Shown one piece after another: positions 42,589-50,647 of a DNA stretch of 51,810 bases. The translations under genes were made by a program, and so were the position numbers. Every line of letters starts with the position of its first letter. Position 1 is the stretch's first letter. A model generated the notes under the pieces. It was not told where the DNA came from. It worked only from the letters and a program-made list of their open reading frames with translations, and made no database searches. This stretch comes from CAYLHF01 sp964383365 (GTDB taxonomy: Bacteria; Bacteroidota; Rhodothermia; Rhodothermales; UBA10348). The stretch lies in the NCBI GenBank assembly GCA_964383365.1, contig CAYLHF010000020.1, positions 1 through 51,810 of the forward strand, written 5' to 3'.

Positions 42589-43455
42589 TCAATTTCCGCT
42601 CTGCTCATCTATAAAGCCGATCAAGCCAGTCGAGACAGGGTCAAGTCGCCAACTGATATTGTATCTCCCCACGGAACCGAAGAAACCATGAGCCAGTGAG
42701 AGATTCTGAGGAGATGCGATATCTGCCCATTCACTGCTCGGAATGGACAATCGGACACTGATTTTCTTCAGACGAACCGTCCCGTCTTCCGGAAGCAGTC
42801 CAAACGTCCTGAGGATGGTATTCTTATCTCTTTTCAGGAACACCTCGAACTGCCATCCGGAGGAAGAGACCTGTCCGGTCTGGCCATACCCAATGATCAC
42901 GTCCCTGGCCTCGTCGATGTCCGGTTCCACGACACGATAGTGCATCTGAAGATCAGATGGCGGGCCTCCGAGACCACGTAATAAAATCAACTGGCTCAGC
43001 GTCAGCGAGTCCCCTTGTGGCGCGTTTACGAGTACATCGGGTGACATGGGAATACGTGTAGTTGCCGTCGCCCGCTGGCCTCCGGTTCGTTCGACGCGAA
43101 AGGTGTATTCGACCCCGGAATCGGGTCTGAAGCGTGCGAAAAAAAGATGCCCAATCGATGCATCGTCCAGTACCACCACTGAATCTTTCCATTCGGTTAC
43201 CGTCGCTGTTTCGCTGTCTATGGTCGACACCCGGATATCTGATACATCCGGTTCGTCAGCAAGAATGATCGGGCGGAGGCCCGATACCCGAACAAACTGG
43301 GTATCTGCTCCTGAGTCCAGAAATCCGTTTATCGCAAAAATGTTTTCGGCATCTTCAGCGAGAGGTTCGATGGTGTTATCGCAACCGATCGAACTGCTCA
43401 TCAGCACGAACCAGCAACACGACCCGATTATGATGGACGAGGATCTATGCATCAT
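42589..43455 (-). CDS. DUF4249 lipoprotein (partner of TonB receptor B)
   Basis: 288 residues with a lipoprotein signal (CCWFVLMSSSIGC, then DNTIEPL). The N-terminal IFAINGFLDSGADTQFVRVSGLRP and the GHLFFARFRPDSGVEYTFRVER segment match the other DUF4249 protein at 39198 region by region. C-terminal part: SVRLSIPSSEWADIA and VGRYNISWRLDPVSTGLIG. Its start overlaps the stop of receptor B (ATGATGA), so it is translationally coupled. The 148 bases between it and receptor A contain the palindrome at 42495 and a short GC-rich stem near 42565-42582 that may attenuate read-through. Confidence 0.85.
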   Translation of the reverse strand: MMHRSSSIIIGSCCWFVLMSSSIGCDNTIEPLAEDAENIFAINGFLDSGADTQFVRVSGLRPIILADEPDVSDIRVSTIDSETATVTEWKDSVVVLDDASIGHLFFARFRPDSGVEYTFRVERTGGQRATATTRIPMSPDVLVNAPQGDSLTLSQLILLRGLGGPPSDLQMHYRVVEPDIDEARDVIIGYGQTGQVSSSGWQFEVFLKRDKNTILRTFGLLPEDGTVRLKKISVRLSIPSSEWADIASPQNLSLAHGFFGSVGRYNISWRLDPVSTGLIGFIDEQSGN

Positions 43456-45752
43456 CGAAGAGCTACTTTTAACCCGGCCGACGGGATGAATGGAAGCTGG
43501 TTTACACGTTCCCCGGAAAATATGTTGTACTCAAATATATTTTTGCGACCGTAGACATTGATAACACCAAGTTGCAAAGTCGCATCGATCCGATCGAATT
43601 GGAACGTACGCTCCATGGACACGTCGAGCCGATGATACGTGGGGAGTCGGCCTCCGTAGAGATCAGATCTACTCACAAAAGATGTTCCGGACTCGCTTCG
43701 AAATCCAGTATCTGACGGCGATATGGATGTTAATCCCTGATAGTACCCGTTGACCTGTGTGAATGGTAAGCCTGATCCAAATTGCCATCGAACACCCAGG
43801 TTATTATTGCCCACTCTGATACGAGCCATGGCATTGACCTGATGTCGACGATCATGTGGGGGATGAAACTCGGTATCGTCCAGAAATTCCGTCGAAGAGA
43901 ACCCGGCAAAAAATACCGACCTGCCCCGCTGCCTATTTCTCCGGTAGTCGACTTTGGAAAGGCTGTAACCGACACTGACAAATACACTTCTCCCATTAAT
44001 CTCGACCTTCGCATCCACTCCTTTAGCTCTACCGTGCACGCTGGAAAACAGGGTATTCTGAGCTAGATTATCTGAAAATACCGGAAACGCGAGATTCTCC
44101 AGCTTTTTTGTGTATCCCTCCAGCTTGAGTTCCATCCACGGAAAAAACCGACCCTGCCATCCTGCGATCAGGTGCGTTGCCGTGGGTACCGGTTGATTGT
44201 CCGGCGAGGCTGTCCATATCGTAAATACATCGGAGACGTCCTGCTCGTTGTTCAGGCCGACGAGTTGCTGATGGTAGCGACCCCACGCGAACGTAAATTG
44301 ATGTTTACTGGCGACTCCCCAGGGTAGAATAACCGCCCGAATTCGTGGTCCAAAATTGGACCTCTGCCCCCTCGAAAAGGACTCGATCCTGAAACCCGGT
44401 TCCACCCGGAGAACATTCTTGATCAGGTACCGCGCGTCGAAAAAGGCACCACCGCTCGTTTCCCCGGTGCTGATGGGCTCCTGTAACTGGCCGAGGTCGT
44501 AGTCAAAATTATTCAGGTTGCCCATAATTCCGAAGTGAACCTGCGTATTTCCCAGAAGATAACCGAACATCATCCTGAGTCCGAAACCCGATACGTCTGC
44601 CAGACGGGTTTCATCTGAAGTCTGGCGATATCGACTGGATAATTTCGAATAATGAACGCTGAACTCTGTCATTACCGGACTCTGATCCGGGAGATACATG
44701 TATCGGACCCCGTAGGCCTCATTTTTCCACGTACTGCGACGCACATCATCCGCGCGGCCGGACTGGCTCGCGGCCACGTTTCCCTCGTCAAATGTTCTAA
44801 GAGCCGTCGCCGAGAAACTACTCGTCTTACTCAGGAAGGCATGGAATTTCAGGAACTGGTCTCCGAATCTGAATGGCAGGTTTTCGCCATACAGATCAGG
44901 CGCGATGCGTTCGATCAGCGATTCCCGTACAGAAAGCAGGATCGATACCTTCTCCGGTACGACGGGCAGACTCACATTGAGACCGGTGAGAAACGGAGCC
45001 ACCGATGCCGACGCACGGACTCTGGTCTTGTCCCCGTTTCGGGTACCGATGTCTACGACGGAAGAAATCCTTCCACCGTATCGGGCCCCGAAACCACCCG
45101 CATACACGTCGGCGTACGATACTATATCAGCAGGAAATGCCGAATAAAACCCGACGATATGAAAGGGTTGAAAAATTGGCATCCCGTCCAGAAGGACAAG
45201 ATTTTGCGTGGGTGTTCCGCCGCGTACGAAGAGTTGTCCTCCGCGATCGCCGGTGGATACGATTCCGGGTAGCGTAACCAGATATCCGGCGAGATCATAA
45301 GACACGTCAGGCATTGGAACTTTAACCAGATCATCCGGAGTAATCGTCTGCAGCCCTGCCACGAAACGAGTGCTGTTAGCGCGCTGTGTTTCTACCACAA
45401 CCTCGTCCAGGCGAGATTCTGAGGGCTCCAATTGGATGTCCCGATTCGTTCTCAGACCTTCTCTGATTAAGACTGTATCGATTCTAGCCCTGTATCCAAC
45501 GAACGATACTTTCACCCTGTATTCGCCCACCTGGAGTCGGGTAATCACGTAGTGGCCATTTCGATCTGCCACTGTTCCTACGGGCAGGGATCCTGCCCGT
45601 TCAACTGCAATGGTCGCCCCCGGAAGACCTTGTCTCGACGATGCGTCTGTCACCTGACCGGCGAGAGATCCGACCTGTCTGGCCTGAACTGACCCGAGGC
45701 TCAGTCCAGATAGACCCAGAATGCACCATGTTATGTAGCTCCGTCTGTACAT
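43452..45752 (-). CDS. TonB-dependent receptor, copy B
   Basis: 766 residues from the ATG at 45752 (MYRRSYITWCILGLSGLSLG; signal peptide to SVQA). A carboxypeptidase-like domain (GSLAGQVTDASSRQGLPGATI, VGEYRVKVSFVGYRARIDTV) precedes the plug (YLVTLPGIVSTGDRGGQLFV, RGGTPTQNLVLLDGM, PFHIVGFYSAFPADIV, GGRISSVVDI) and a barrel ending FIPSAGLKVALR. The plug aligns with copy A without gaps over long runs, while the barrels differ more, consistent with duplication followed by ligand divergence. A TTG at 45761 is a less likely start. It is divergent from the small protein at 45882 across 129 bases. Confidence 0.92.
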   Translation of the reverse strand: MYRRSYITWCILGLSGLSLGSVQARQVGSLAGQVTDASSRQGLPGATIAVERAGSLPVGTVADRNGHYVITRLQVGEYRVKVSFVGYRARIDTVLIREGLRTNRDIQLEPSESRLDEVVVETQRANSTRFVAGLQTITPDDLVKVPMPDVSYDLAGYLVTLPGIVSTGDRGGQLFVRGGTPTQNLVLLDGMPIFQPFHIVGFYSAFPADIVSYADVYAGGFGARYGGRISSVVDIGTRNGDKTRVRASASVAPFLTGLNVSLPVVPEKVSILLSVRESLIERIAPDLYGENLPFRFGDQFLKFHAFLSKTSSFSATALRTFDEGNVAASQSGRADDVRRSTWKNEAYGVRYMYLPDQSPVMTEFSVHYSKLSSRYRQTSDETRLADVSGFGLRMMFGYLLGNTQVHFGIMGNLNNFDYDLGQLQEPISTGETSGGAFFDARYLIKNVLRVEPGFRIESFSRGQRSNFGPRIRAVILPWGVASKHQFTFAWGRYHQQLVGLNNEQDVSDVFTIWTASPDNQPVPTATHLIAGWQGRFFPWMELKLEGYTKKLENLAFPVFSDNLAQNTLFSSVHGRAKGVDAKVEINGRSVFVSVGYSLSKVDYRRNRQRGRSVFFAGFSSTEFLDDTEFHPPHDRRHQVNAMARIRVGNNNLGVRWQFGSGLPFTQVNGYYQGLTSISPSDTGFRSESGTSFVSRSDLYGGRLPTYHRLDVSMERTFQFDRIDATLQLGVINVYGRKNIFEYNIFSGERVNQLPFIPSAGLKVALR

Positions 45753-45881
45753 CTTCGGCAAAAATTACGGCAGCGGCGCAGTATTATCGTTGTCGGGAAC
45801 GTACAACTCGGCTACATTTACTCTACGTTTTCTGTTCACAGCGTCTGATCATGGATTTCCATGGTGGACCACCGGATCACT

Positions 45882-46124
45882 ATGAATAATCGCACTCGTT
45901 GGATTCTGTTCGGGATTATCGGCATTTTTATCGCGTTCGTGGTTGCCGATTCTCTGGGTATCTTTGATTCTAAGTCCTATTTCGAGGTCCCGCACGGAAA
46001 TCATTCGCATTACGTGCCAAAAGACTGCGACCCGCCGCTTCCTGTTGACCGATCTCCAACGAGGCGACCACAACCCGGTCAGCATATAGACTGCGCTTCC
46101 GGACAAATCGTAGCCGACGGCTAG
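45882..46124 (+). CDS. Small membrane-anchored protein with HYVPKDCDP motif
   Basis: 80 residues from the ATG at 45882. One N-terminal transmembrane helix (WILFGIIGIFIAFVVADSLGIF) is followed by an outward polar segment: YFEVPHGNHSHYVPKDCDP, PLPVDRSPTRRPQPGQHIDC, ending IVADG. The histidine cluster H-x2-H-x-H and two cysteines look purposeful rather than random. I recall similar small proteins with an EVPHGNHxHYVPxDxDP core in Rhodothermia-like genomes, but not a function. It stands alone between the divergent receptor B gene and the convergent M1 peptidase gene. Metal binding is a guess. The 98 bases after it (46125-46222) show no recognisable element. Confidence 0.6.
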   Translation: MNNRTRWILFGIIGIFIAFVVADSLGIFDSKSYFEVPHGNHSHYVPKDCDPPLPVDRSPTRRPQPGQHIDCASGQIVADG

Positions 46125-46222
46125 ACATCGAAGTCGAGTAAGAAGAGAGAATAATAGCGGGAAGTCAAGGCAAATATGACGGGCTTTTCGAATTCTCGGA
46201 TCACCGGAGGACACCACCCACG

Positions 46223-48286
46223 TCATCGCAGGACGGTCACTGTCGATCTGGTTACACGCCCGTCAATAAGTACCTCGAGAAAATACAGTCCCGAGGCCAT
46301 CCGGCGCGGCAGGGTTACATACACGCTGGAGGCTCCGGGGAGAGCCGATTGAACACGCTGTTCAAGGACCACTTGCCCGGTAACTGAAACCAGTCGAATA
46401 CGCCGTCTGCCTCCTGAATTAGACTGAATTTGAATGGTGAGACCGTTACGGGCGGGATTGGGATAGAGGTCCACACTCGGATTCGAGTGCGTCGGAATCC
46501 CGGTCGCACCCTCGGTGCTGACCAGCGTCACGTCTGGATCTCGGAGGATCCATCGGTCCGGATCGATCTGGGCGCTGTGCGCACGCCTTTCGAGCGGAAT
46601 ACTGTAGGACTGCGTTCGACCGGAATTATCGAGCACGACGCGCACGGGCCCGATATCCGTTTCAAATTCTACCTCGACCGGCATCTCGAACGTGGTCGTC
46701 CCGTCCTGGATCTGGCGTAGTTCCAGACTTATCGTGACCGGACCGTTTCCAGGCGTCTGAGACCAGGATATCGAGTAACGAGGAAACCCTGTGCCCGTGT
46801 ACACCCACTGCTCAAAAAAACTTCCAAGCGATCGTCCATACACCCGTTCCGCAACTCGCTCGAAATCGGCAGTCGTTGCCGTTCCCAGGCGCAGAGCCGG
46901 ATCCATCGCAAAGCCTCTCAGTATGGCCCGAAAGTGCTCGTCTCCGACTACTTTTCGAAGCATTCTCAACACCATGTAGCCCTTCGCATAGATTCGCTCC
47001 CCTGCAAACATGTCGTTGACGTTCGTGGTGTCCTCCAGGACAAGTGTGCCCTGCGCACGAAGAGCCTTATCAAAATACCCTCCCGAACCACCAACCCCGA
47101 AGAATGAATCACGCCAACTATCTCCGAACTGATCTGGATCGGACTCCCAGAACAGCATTTCGCTCAGTGTGGCGAACCCCTCATGAAGCCACAGATCACG
47201 CCATGAACGGTTTGTGACTGCGTCTCCATACCACATATGGCCGAGTTCGTGTGCGACGAGGCCGAGGCCAATTCCTCCCAGCGAACTCATGGTCTGGTGC
47301 TCCATGCCACCACCAAACGTAACCTTGGAGTGTCCATATTTTTCATCCGGGAAGGGATACGGACCGAACCAGTATTCGAATACAGGCAAAACTTCCAATA
47401 CCCGTTTCCAGCCGTTCGGGATTGGATTGTCAATGCCTTCAAACGCGTTATCACCCGGATAGGCGTAGTCTACTATGGGCAGACTGAGTGGACCGAATTC
47501 CTGGGCCAGGGAATCGGGACGAACGTACGTCTGGTTGAACACATCGTACTCTCCCGCAGACACGGATACCAGGTACGTCGAAATGGGATAGCGGTGGACC
47601 CAGTCGTAGGTCGTCGTTCCATCTCCGTTGTTCGATTCATTTTCCAGTACACCGTTGGATCCGACCCGCATGTTGGACGGCATCCGAACCGTAACTCGTA
47701 CGCTGTCGGCTTTATCGGCCGGATTATCCTTGTTTGGCCACCACTCCATTGCGTTATACGGCTCGGAGAGTGTCCACAGATACGGTTGCCCCGACGGAGA
47801 ATGCCCCCAGGCGAACGAACCGAAATTCTTTGTCCTCGGATTTCCCCGATAATAAATTACCGCCGATATCTGCTGCCCGCGCGGTATCGAGGCAGGGAAT
47901 CCCGCTGTGACCACGTTGTTTTCGTGGCTGAAGTTCAGCCTGGTGCCAGCCAATGTCGTCACCGAATCTACGGTCATGCCGTCGAACAAATCGAGGCTGA
48001 GACCGGAGACATCCCCCAGAGCCCTGCCGTCCACTCGTACGCTTCCCACCAGTACGGGGCTTCGCGCCCGGTCCAGGTCGAGGTTCAGGTGGTAATACGT
48101 CACGTCGACGTCATCGGACGCGTTCGAAGCGCTCTTCGCAACAGAAAACCGGGCATTGCCCCCGGCAATTTTTCCCGCTGCACACCACGCGGATACGTCC
48201 CGCATATCCGGTGCCTGCCGGGCATTCGTCGTCGATACCCCCAGACAGGTCGCGAGTATACATAGTGCTATACGAGCGTTTCGCAT
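46223..48286 (-). CDS. M1 family metallopeptidase with T9SS sorting domain
   Basis: 687 residues. A signal peptide (MRNARIALCILATCLGVSTT) leads to the M1 N-terminal beta domain (DVTYYHLNLDLDRARSP). The gluzincin catalytic domain shows GGGMEHQTM (about 326-334, replacing the classical GAMEN), HELGHMWYGD (about 342-351) and the third zinc ligand in LWLHEGFATLSEM (about 365). The C-terminus (about 600-687) is a T9SS type A sorting domain: SVDLYPNPARNGLTIQI, RRRIRLVSVTGQVVLEQ, ASGLYFLEVLIDGR. It is therefore a secreted or surface aminopeptidase-like enzyme. The catalytic residues are intact. It is convergent with the 80-residue gene and divergent from the YceI gene. Confidence 0.93.
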   Translation of the reverse strand: MRNARIALCILATCLGVSTTNARQAPDMRDVSAWCAAGKIAGGNARFSVAKSASNASDDVDVTYYHLNLDLDRARSPVLVGSVRVDGRALGDVSGLSLDLFDGMTVDSVTTLAGTRLNFSHENNVVTAGFPASIPRGQQISAVIYYRGNPRTKNFGSFAWGHSPSGQPYLWTLSEPYNAMEWWPNKDNPADKADSVRVTVRMPSNMRVGSNGVLENESNNGDGTTTYDWVHRYPISTYLVSVSAGEYDVFNQTYVRPDSLAQEFGPLSLPIVDYAYPGDNAFEGIDNPIPNGWKRVLEVLPVFEYWFGPYPFPDEKYGHSKVTFGGGMEHQTMSSLGGIGLGLVAHELGHMWYGDAVTNRSWRDLWLHEGFATLSEMLFWESDPDQFGDSWRDSFFGVGGSGGYFDKALRAQGTLVLEDTTNVNDMFAGERIYAKGYMVLRMLRKVVGDEHFRAILRGFAMDPALRLGTATTADFERVAERVYGRSLGSFFEQWVYTGTGFPRYSISWSQTPGNGPVTISLELRQIQDGTTTFEMPVEVEFETDIGPVRVVLDNSGRTQSYSIPLERRAHSAQIDPDRWILRDPDVTLVSTEGATGIPTHSNPSVDLYPNPARNGLTIQIQSNSGGRRRIRLVSVTGQVVLEQRVQSALPGASSVYVTLPRRMASGLYFLEVLIDGRVTRSTVTVLR

Positions 48287-48495
48287 AAGATCGAATCATG
48301 TTCCGCACGGTTAGTGTTCTCCCCAATCGGCTGTCGGTTCCCTTCATGGTTACATAATCTCCAGAATCGACCGGAGTTCAGGTACCGGATCACCTGCGCA
48401 CATCCTTCCAGAAACAATGGTATCCTCCTATCGTAGTGCCCCGTTCAGCCGGCATGGTTGGCAACCCATTAACTTCTCAATTCTGTTGGTGTCTG

Positions 48496-49119
48496 ATGTC
48501 TACATCTGTTTTCCCAAGCATAGCGCCCGCCGCCCGCCAGATTCTGGCCGTCGTCATTTTTTTCTCCTGCTCTCTTTCGGCTGTAGGGCAGGAGAACCCG
48601 TCAGCGGATAGGATTCGCTTCGACAGAAATCACTCGACGCTCGGCTTTTCGGTTCCCATTCTCGGCGGTCTGTCGCATGTCAGGGGAAAGTTTACCGATT
48701 TCGATGTATCGATGGACTGGGACGATGCTGCCTCCATGCCGAAAAATGTATCCGTCGAGATTCGAACGGCCAGCGTCAGTACCGGAATCGCAAACCGGGA
48801 CGCTGACATTCAGGGGGACAGCATCTTTGATTCCGAACACTTTCCCAACATCACGTTCGTGAGCAGCGATATCAGGAGAAATGGATCAGATTATGTCGCG
48901 ATTGGAAATTTTACGATGCGGGGGATTACCCATGAAATCTTCCTTCCTTTTTCCATTCATACCCTTCGGGACGACACGGATCCGGACAATCCCTGGCGCG
49001 CGTACGAGATACACTACGCACTCGACCGACGAGATTATGGAATCACGTGGCAGCACAACGCAATAGCCACGTTTTTCGGATACGACATTGATGTCGATAT
49101 TGCTTTATTGGAGCGATAG
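48496..49119 (+). CDS. YceI-family periplasmic protein
   Basis: 207 residues from the ATG at 48496, which opens a signal peptide (AARQILAVVIFFSCSLSAVG). The mature part is a YceI lipocalin-like barrel: IRFDRNHSTLGFSVPILGGLSHVRGKFTDFDV, IRTASVSTGIANRDADIQGD, FDSEHFPNITFVSSDI, AIGNFTMRGITHEIFLPF and the final YGITWQHNAIATFFGYDIDVDIAL. Such proteins bind isoprenoid-like amphiphiles in the periplasm. The physiological role here is unknown. The preceding 209 bases (48287-48495, divergent from the M1 peptidase gene) should hold promoters, but I recognise no specific motif. Confidence 0.92.
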   Translation: MSTSVFPSIAPAARQILAVVIFFSCSLSAVGQENPSADRIRFDRNHSTLGFSVPILGGLSHVRGKFTDFDVSMDWDDAASMPKNVSVEIRTASVSTGIANRDADIQGDSIFDSEHFPNITFVSSDIRRNGSDYVAIGNFTMRGITHEIFLPFSIHTLRDDTDPDNPWRAYEIHYALDRRDYGITWQHNAIATFFGYDIDVDIALLER

Positions 49120-49170
49120 CAATCGGGGATCTCCTGGAGGACGCGATTGATACAGAAGGAGCGTATTCAG

Positions 49171-49202
49171 CGGATCCGAACGTCGAGTTTCTATCGGATC
49201 CG
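49171..49202. terminator. 9-bp inverted repeat between convergent genes
   Basis: cggatccga at 49171-49179 pairs exactly with tcggatccg at 49194-49202 around a 14-base loop. It lies in the 94-base spacer between the convergent YceI and decarboxylase genes. Absence of a T-run leaves its role as a terminator uncertain. Confidence 0.38.
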
Positions 49203-49213
49203 TACGACGCGTG

Positions 49214-50617
49214 TCACCCCGTGGCCATCCGGTCCAGCGCATCTAGCGTCGAGTGGATGTCTTCAGGAGTGGTTCTCGGATTGATGGGACACATTCGAAT
49301 CACCGTTCTCCCCATTAATTCAGTTGTCGAAACCATCGCTTGACCACTTTGCCTGAGCCGCTCTGCGGCCTTACTGGTCCTCCGATCCTGTTCTTCCGGA
49401 CCGGCGCACGATCCGGTATACCGGAATGACATCATTCCCAGAGTCGCAGGGGACGTAACCGTCCAGTTATCGAGGGTATGTACTTTCTGTTCCGCCAGAT
49501 CTGCCATTTCGAACCCGTGCGTGACTGCGGCTTCGACAGCCCTTCTACCGTAAATTTTAAACGTCATCCAGATTTTCAAGGCCCGGAAACTTCGCGATAA
49601 TTGAATCCCGCGATCGCTGAAGTTAACCTCCTCCAGGTCGCGAACTGTATCTCGCATGTATTCGGGGTGGATGCCAAACGTTTCACGCAAGAGACGCTCG
49701 TCTCGCATGAGCAGACATCCTATTTCAAACGGTTGAAATAACCACTTGTGCGGGTCCAACGTGATCGAGTCAGCTTCTTCGAGCCCGGAGAGGACTGCTT
49801 TTCCGCGCGGACAGATAACGGCCGACGCGCCGAAAGCTCCGTCTACGTGAAACCATAGATCATTCTGTCTGCAAAATCTGGCCGTTTCCTTCAAAGGATC
49901 GACGGCCCCCGTATTCGTCGTGCCGGCATTTGCGATGACACAGAACGGACGGAGGCCCTTCTTTCGGTCCGCCGTTACCGCTTTTTCGAGCCCATCCATG
50001 TCCAGACGGAAGTGCTCATCAACGGAAAGTCGGCGGAGTCTTTCTTCGGGTATACCCAGAACCCGGAGCGCTCGATCGACCGCCGTGTGGGTCTGGTTCG
50101 AGCAATAGGCTACTCCCGTAGATAAATCAGTTCCCAACTGCCGGTCCCGTGCCACCGTGAGTGCCGTCAGGTTCGCGACCGACCCTCCGCTCACAAACAG
50201 TCCTCCTGCCGTCGACGGCAGGGAGCAGATTTCCACCAGCCATTGTAGAACCGTAAGCTCGATCTGGGCCGCTGATGCACTACCCAGCCATGTTCCGGAA
50301 AAAACATTCAACCCGGAAACGAGCGTATCTGCCATTGTTCCGACGAAATTTCCAGGCCCGGGCACAAAGGCAAAAAACCGAGGGTGATTTACGTGGGACA
50401 TGTTCGGAATAACATGATCGCTAATCTGCCGCAGCACGTCGTGCTCGGATGTCGGATCAAGGGGAATGTCACTGCCGAGTAACTCCTCCAGATGCGCACG
50501 ACCCGGGACTTGTGACACCGGGACACGGTCCTCGTGCGTACGATAATCGACCAGCAAATCGACGACTGCGTATCCGAATCGTCTCATTGCTTCTGGGTCC
50601 AGGGAAAGCCCGGCCAT
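49214..50617 (-). CDS. PLP-dependent group II (aromatic) L-amino-acid decarboxylase
   Basis: 467 residues. The family is recognised from MSHVNHPRFFAFVPGPGNFVGTMADTL, LFVSGGSVANLTALTVAR, NQTHTAVDRALRVLGI, VIANAGTTNTGAVDPL, FHVDGAFGAS and the PLP-lysine motif DPHKWLFQPFEIG (Lys about 290), followed by LSRSFRALKIWMTFKIYG. These fit aromatic/tryptophan decarboxylase-type enzymes more than glutamate decarboxylase. The exact substrate among aromatic amino acids is not decidable. ATG 50617 gives the normal N-terminus (MAGLSLDPEAMRRFGY). No adjacent amine-metabolism gene is visible, although the MFS transporter just upstream on the same strand could be an export partner. Confidence 0.92.
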   Translation of the reverse strand: MAGLSLDPEAMRRFGYAVVDLLVDYRTHEDRVPVSQVPGRAHLEELLGSDIPLDPTSEHDVLRQISDHVIPNMSHVNHPRFFAFVPGPGNFVGTMADTLVSGLNVFSGTWLGSASAAQIELTVLQWLVEICSLPSTAGGLFVSGGSVANLTALTVARDRQLGTDLSTGVAYCSNQTHTAVDRALRVLGIPEERLRRLSVDEHFRLDMDGLEKAVTADRKKGLRPFCVIANAGTTNTGAVDPLKETARFCRQNDLWFHVDGAFGASAVICPRGKAVLSGLEEADSITLDPHKWLFQPFEIGCLLMRDERLLRETFGIHPEYMRDTVRDLEEVNFSDRGIQLSRSFRALKIWMTFKIYGRRAVEAAVTHGFEMADLAEQKVHTLDNWTVTSPATLGMMSFRYTGSCAGPEEQDRRTSKAAERLRQSGQAMVSTTELMGRTVIRMCPINPRTTPEDIHSTLDALDRMATG

Positions 50618-50647
50618 GGTATATGAGGTTATTTAAGTCTGATTACA

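Noticed and set aside
47237..48265. 342-codon open frame on the plus strand
   Set aside because: It is antisense to the M1 metallopeptidase, whose signal peptide, zinc site and T9SS tail are all evident; the antisense product has no domain or signal.
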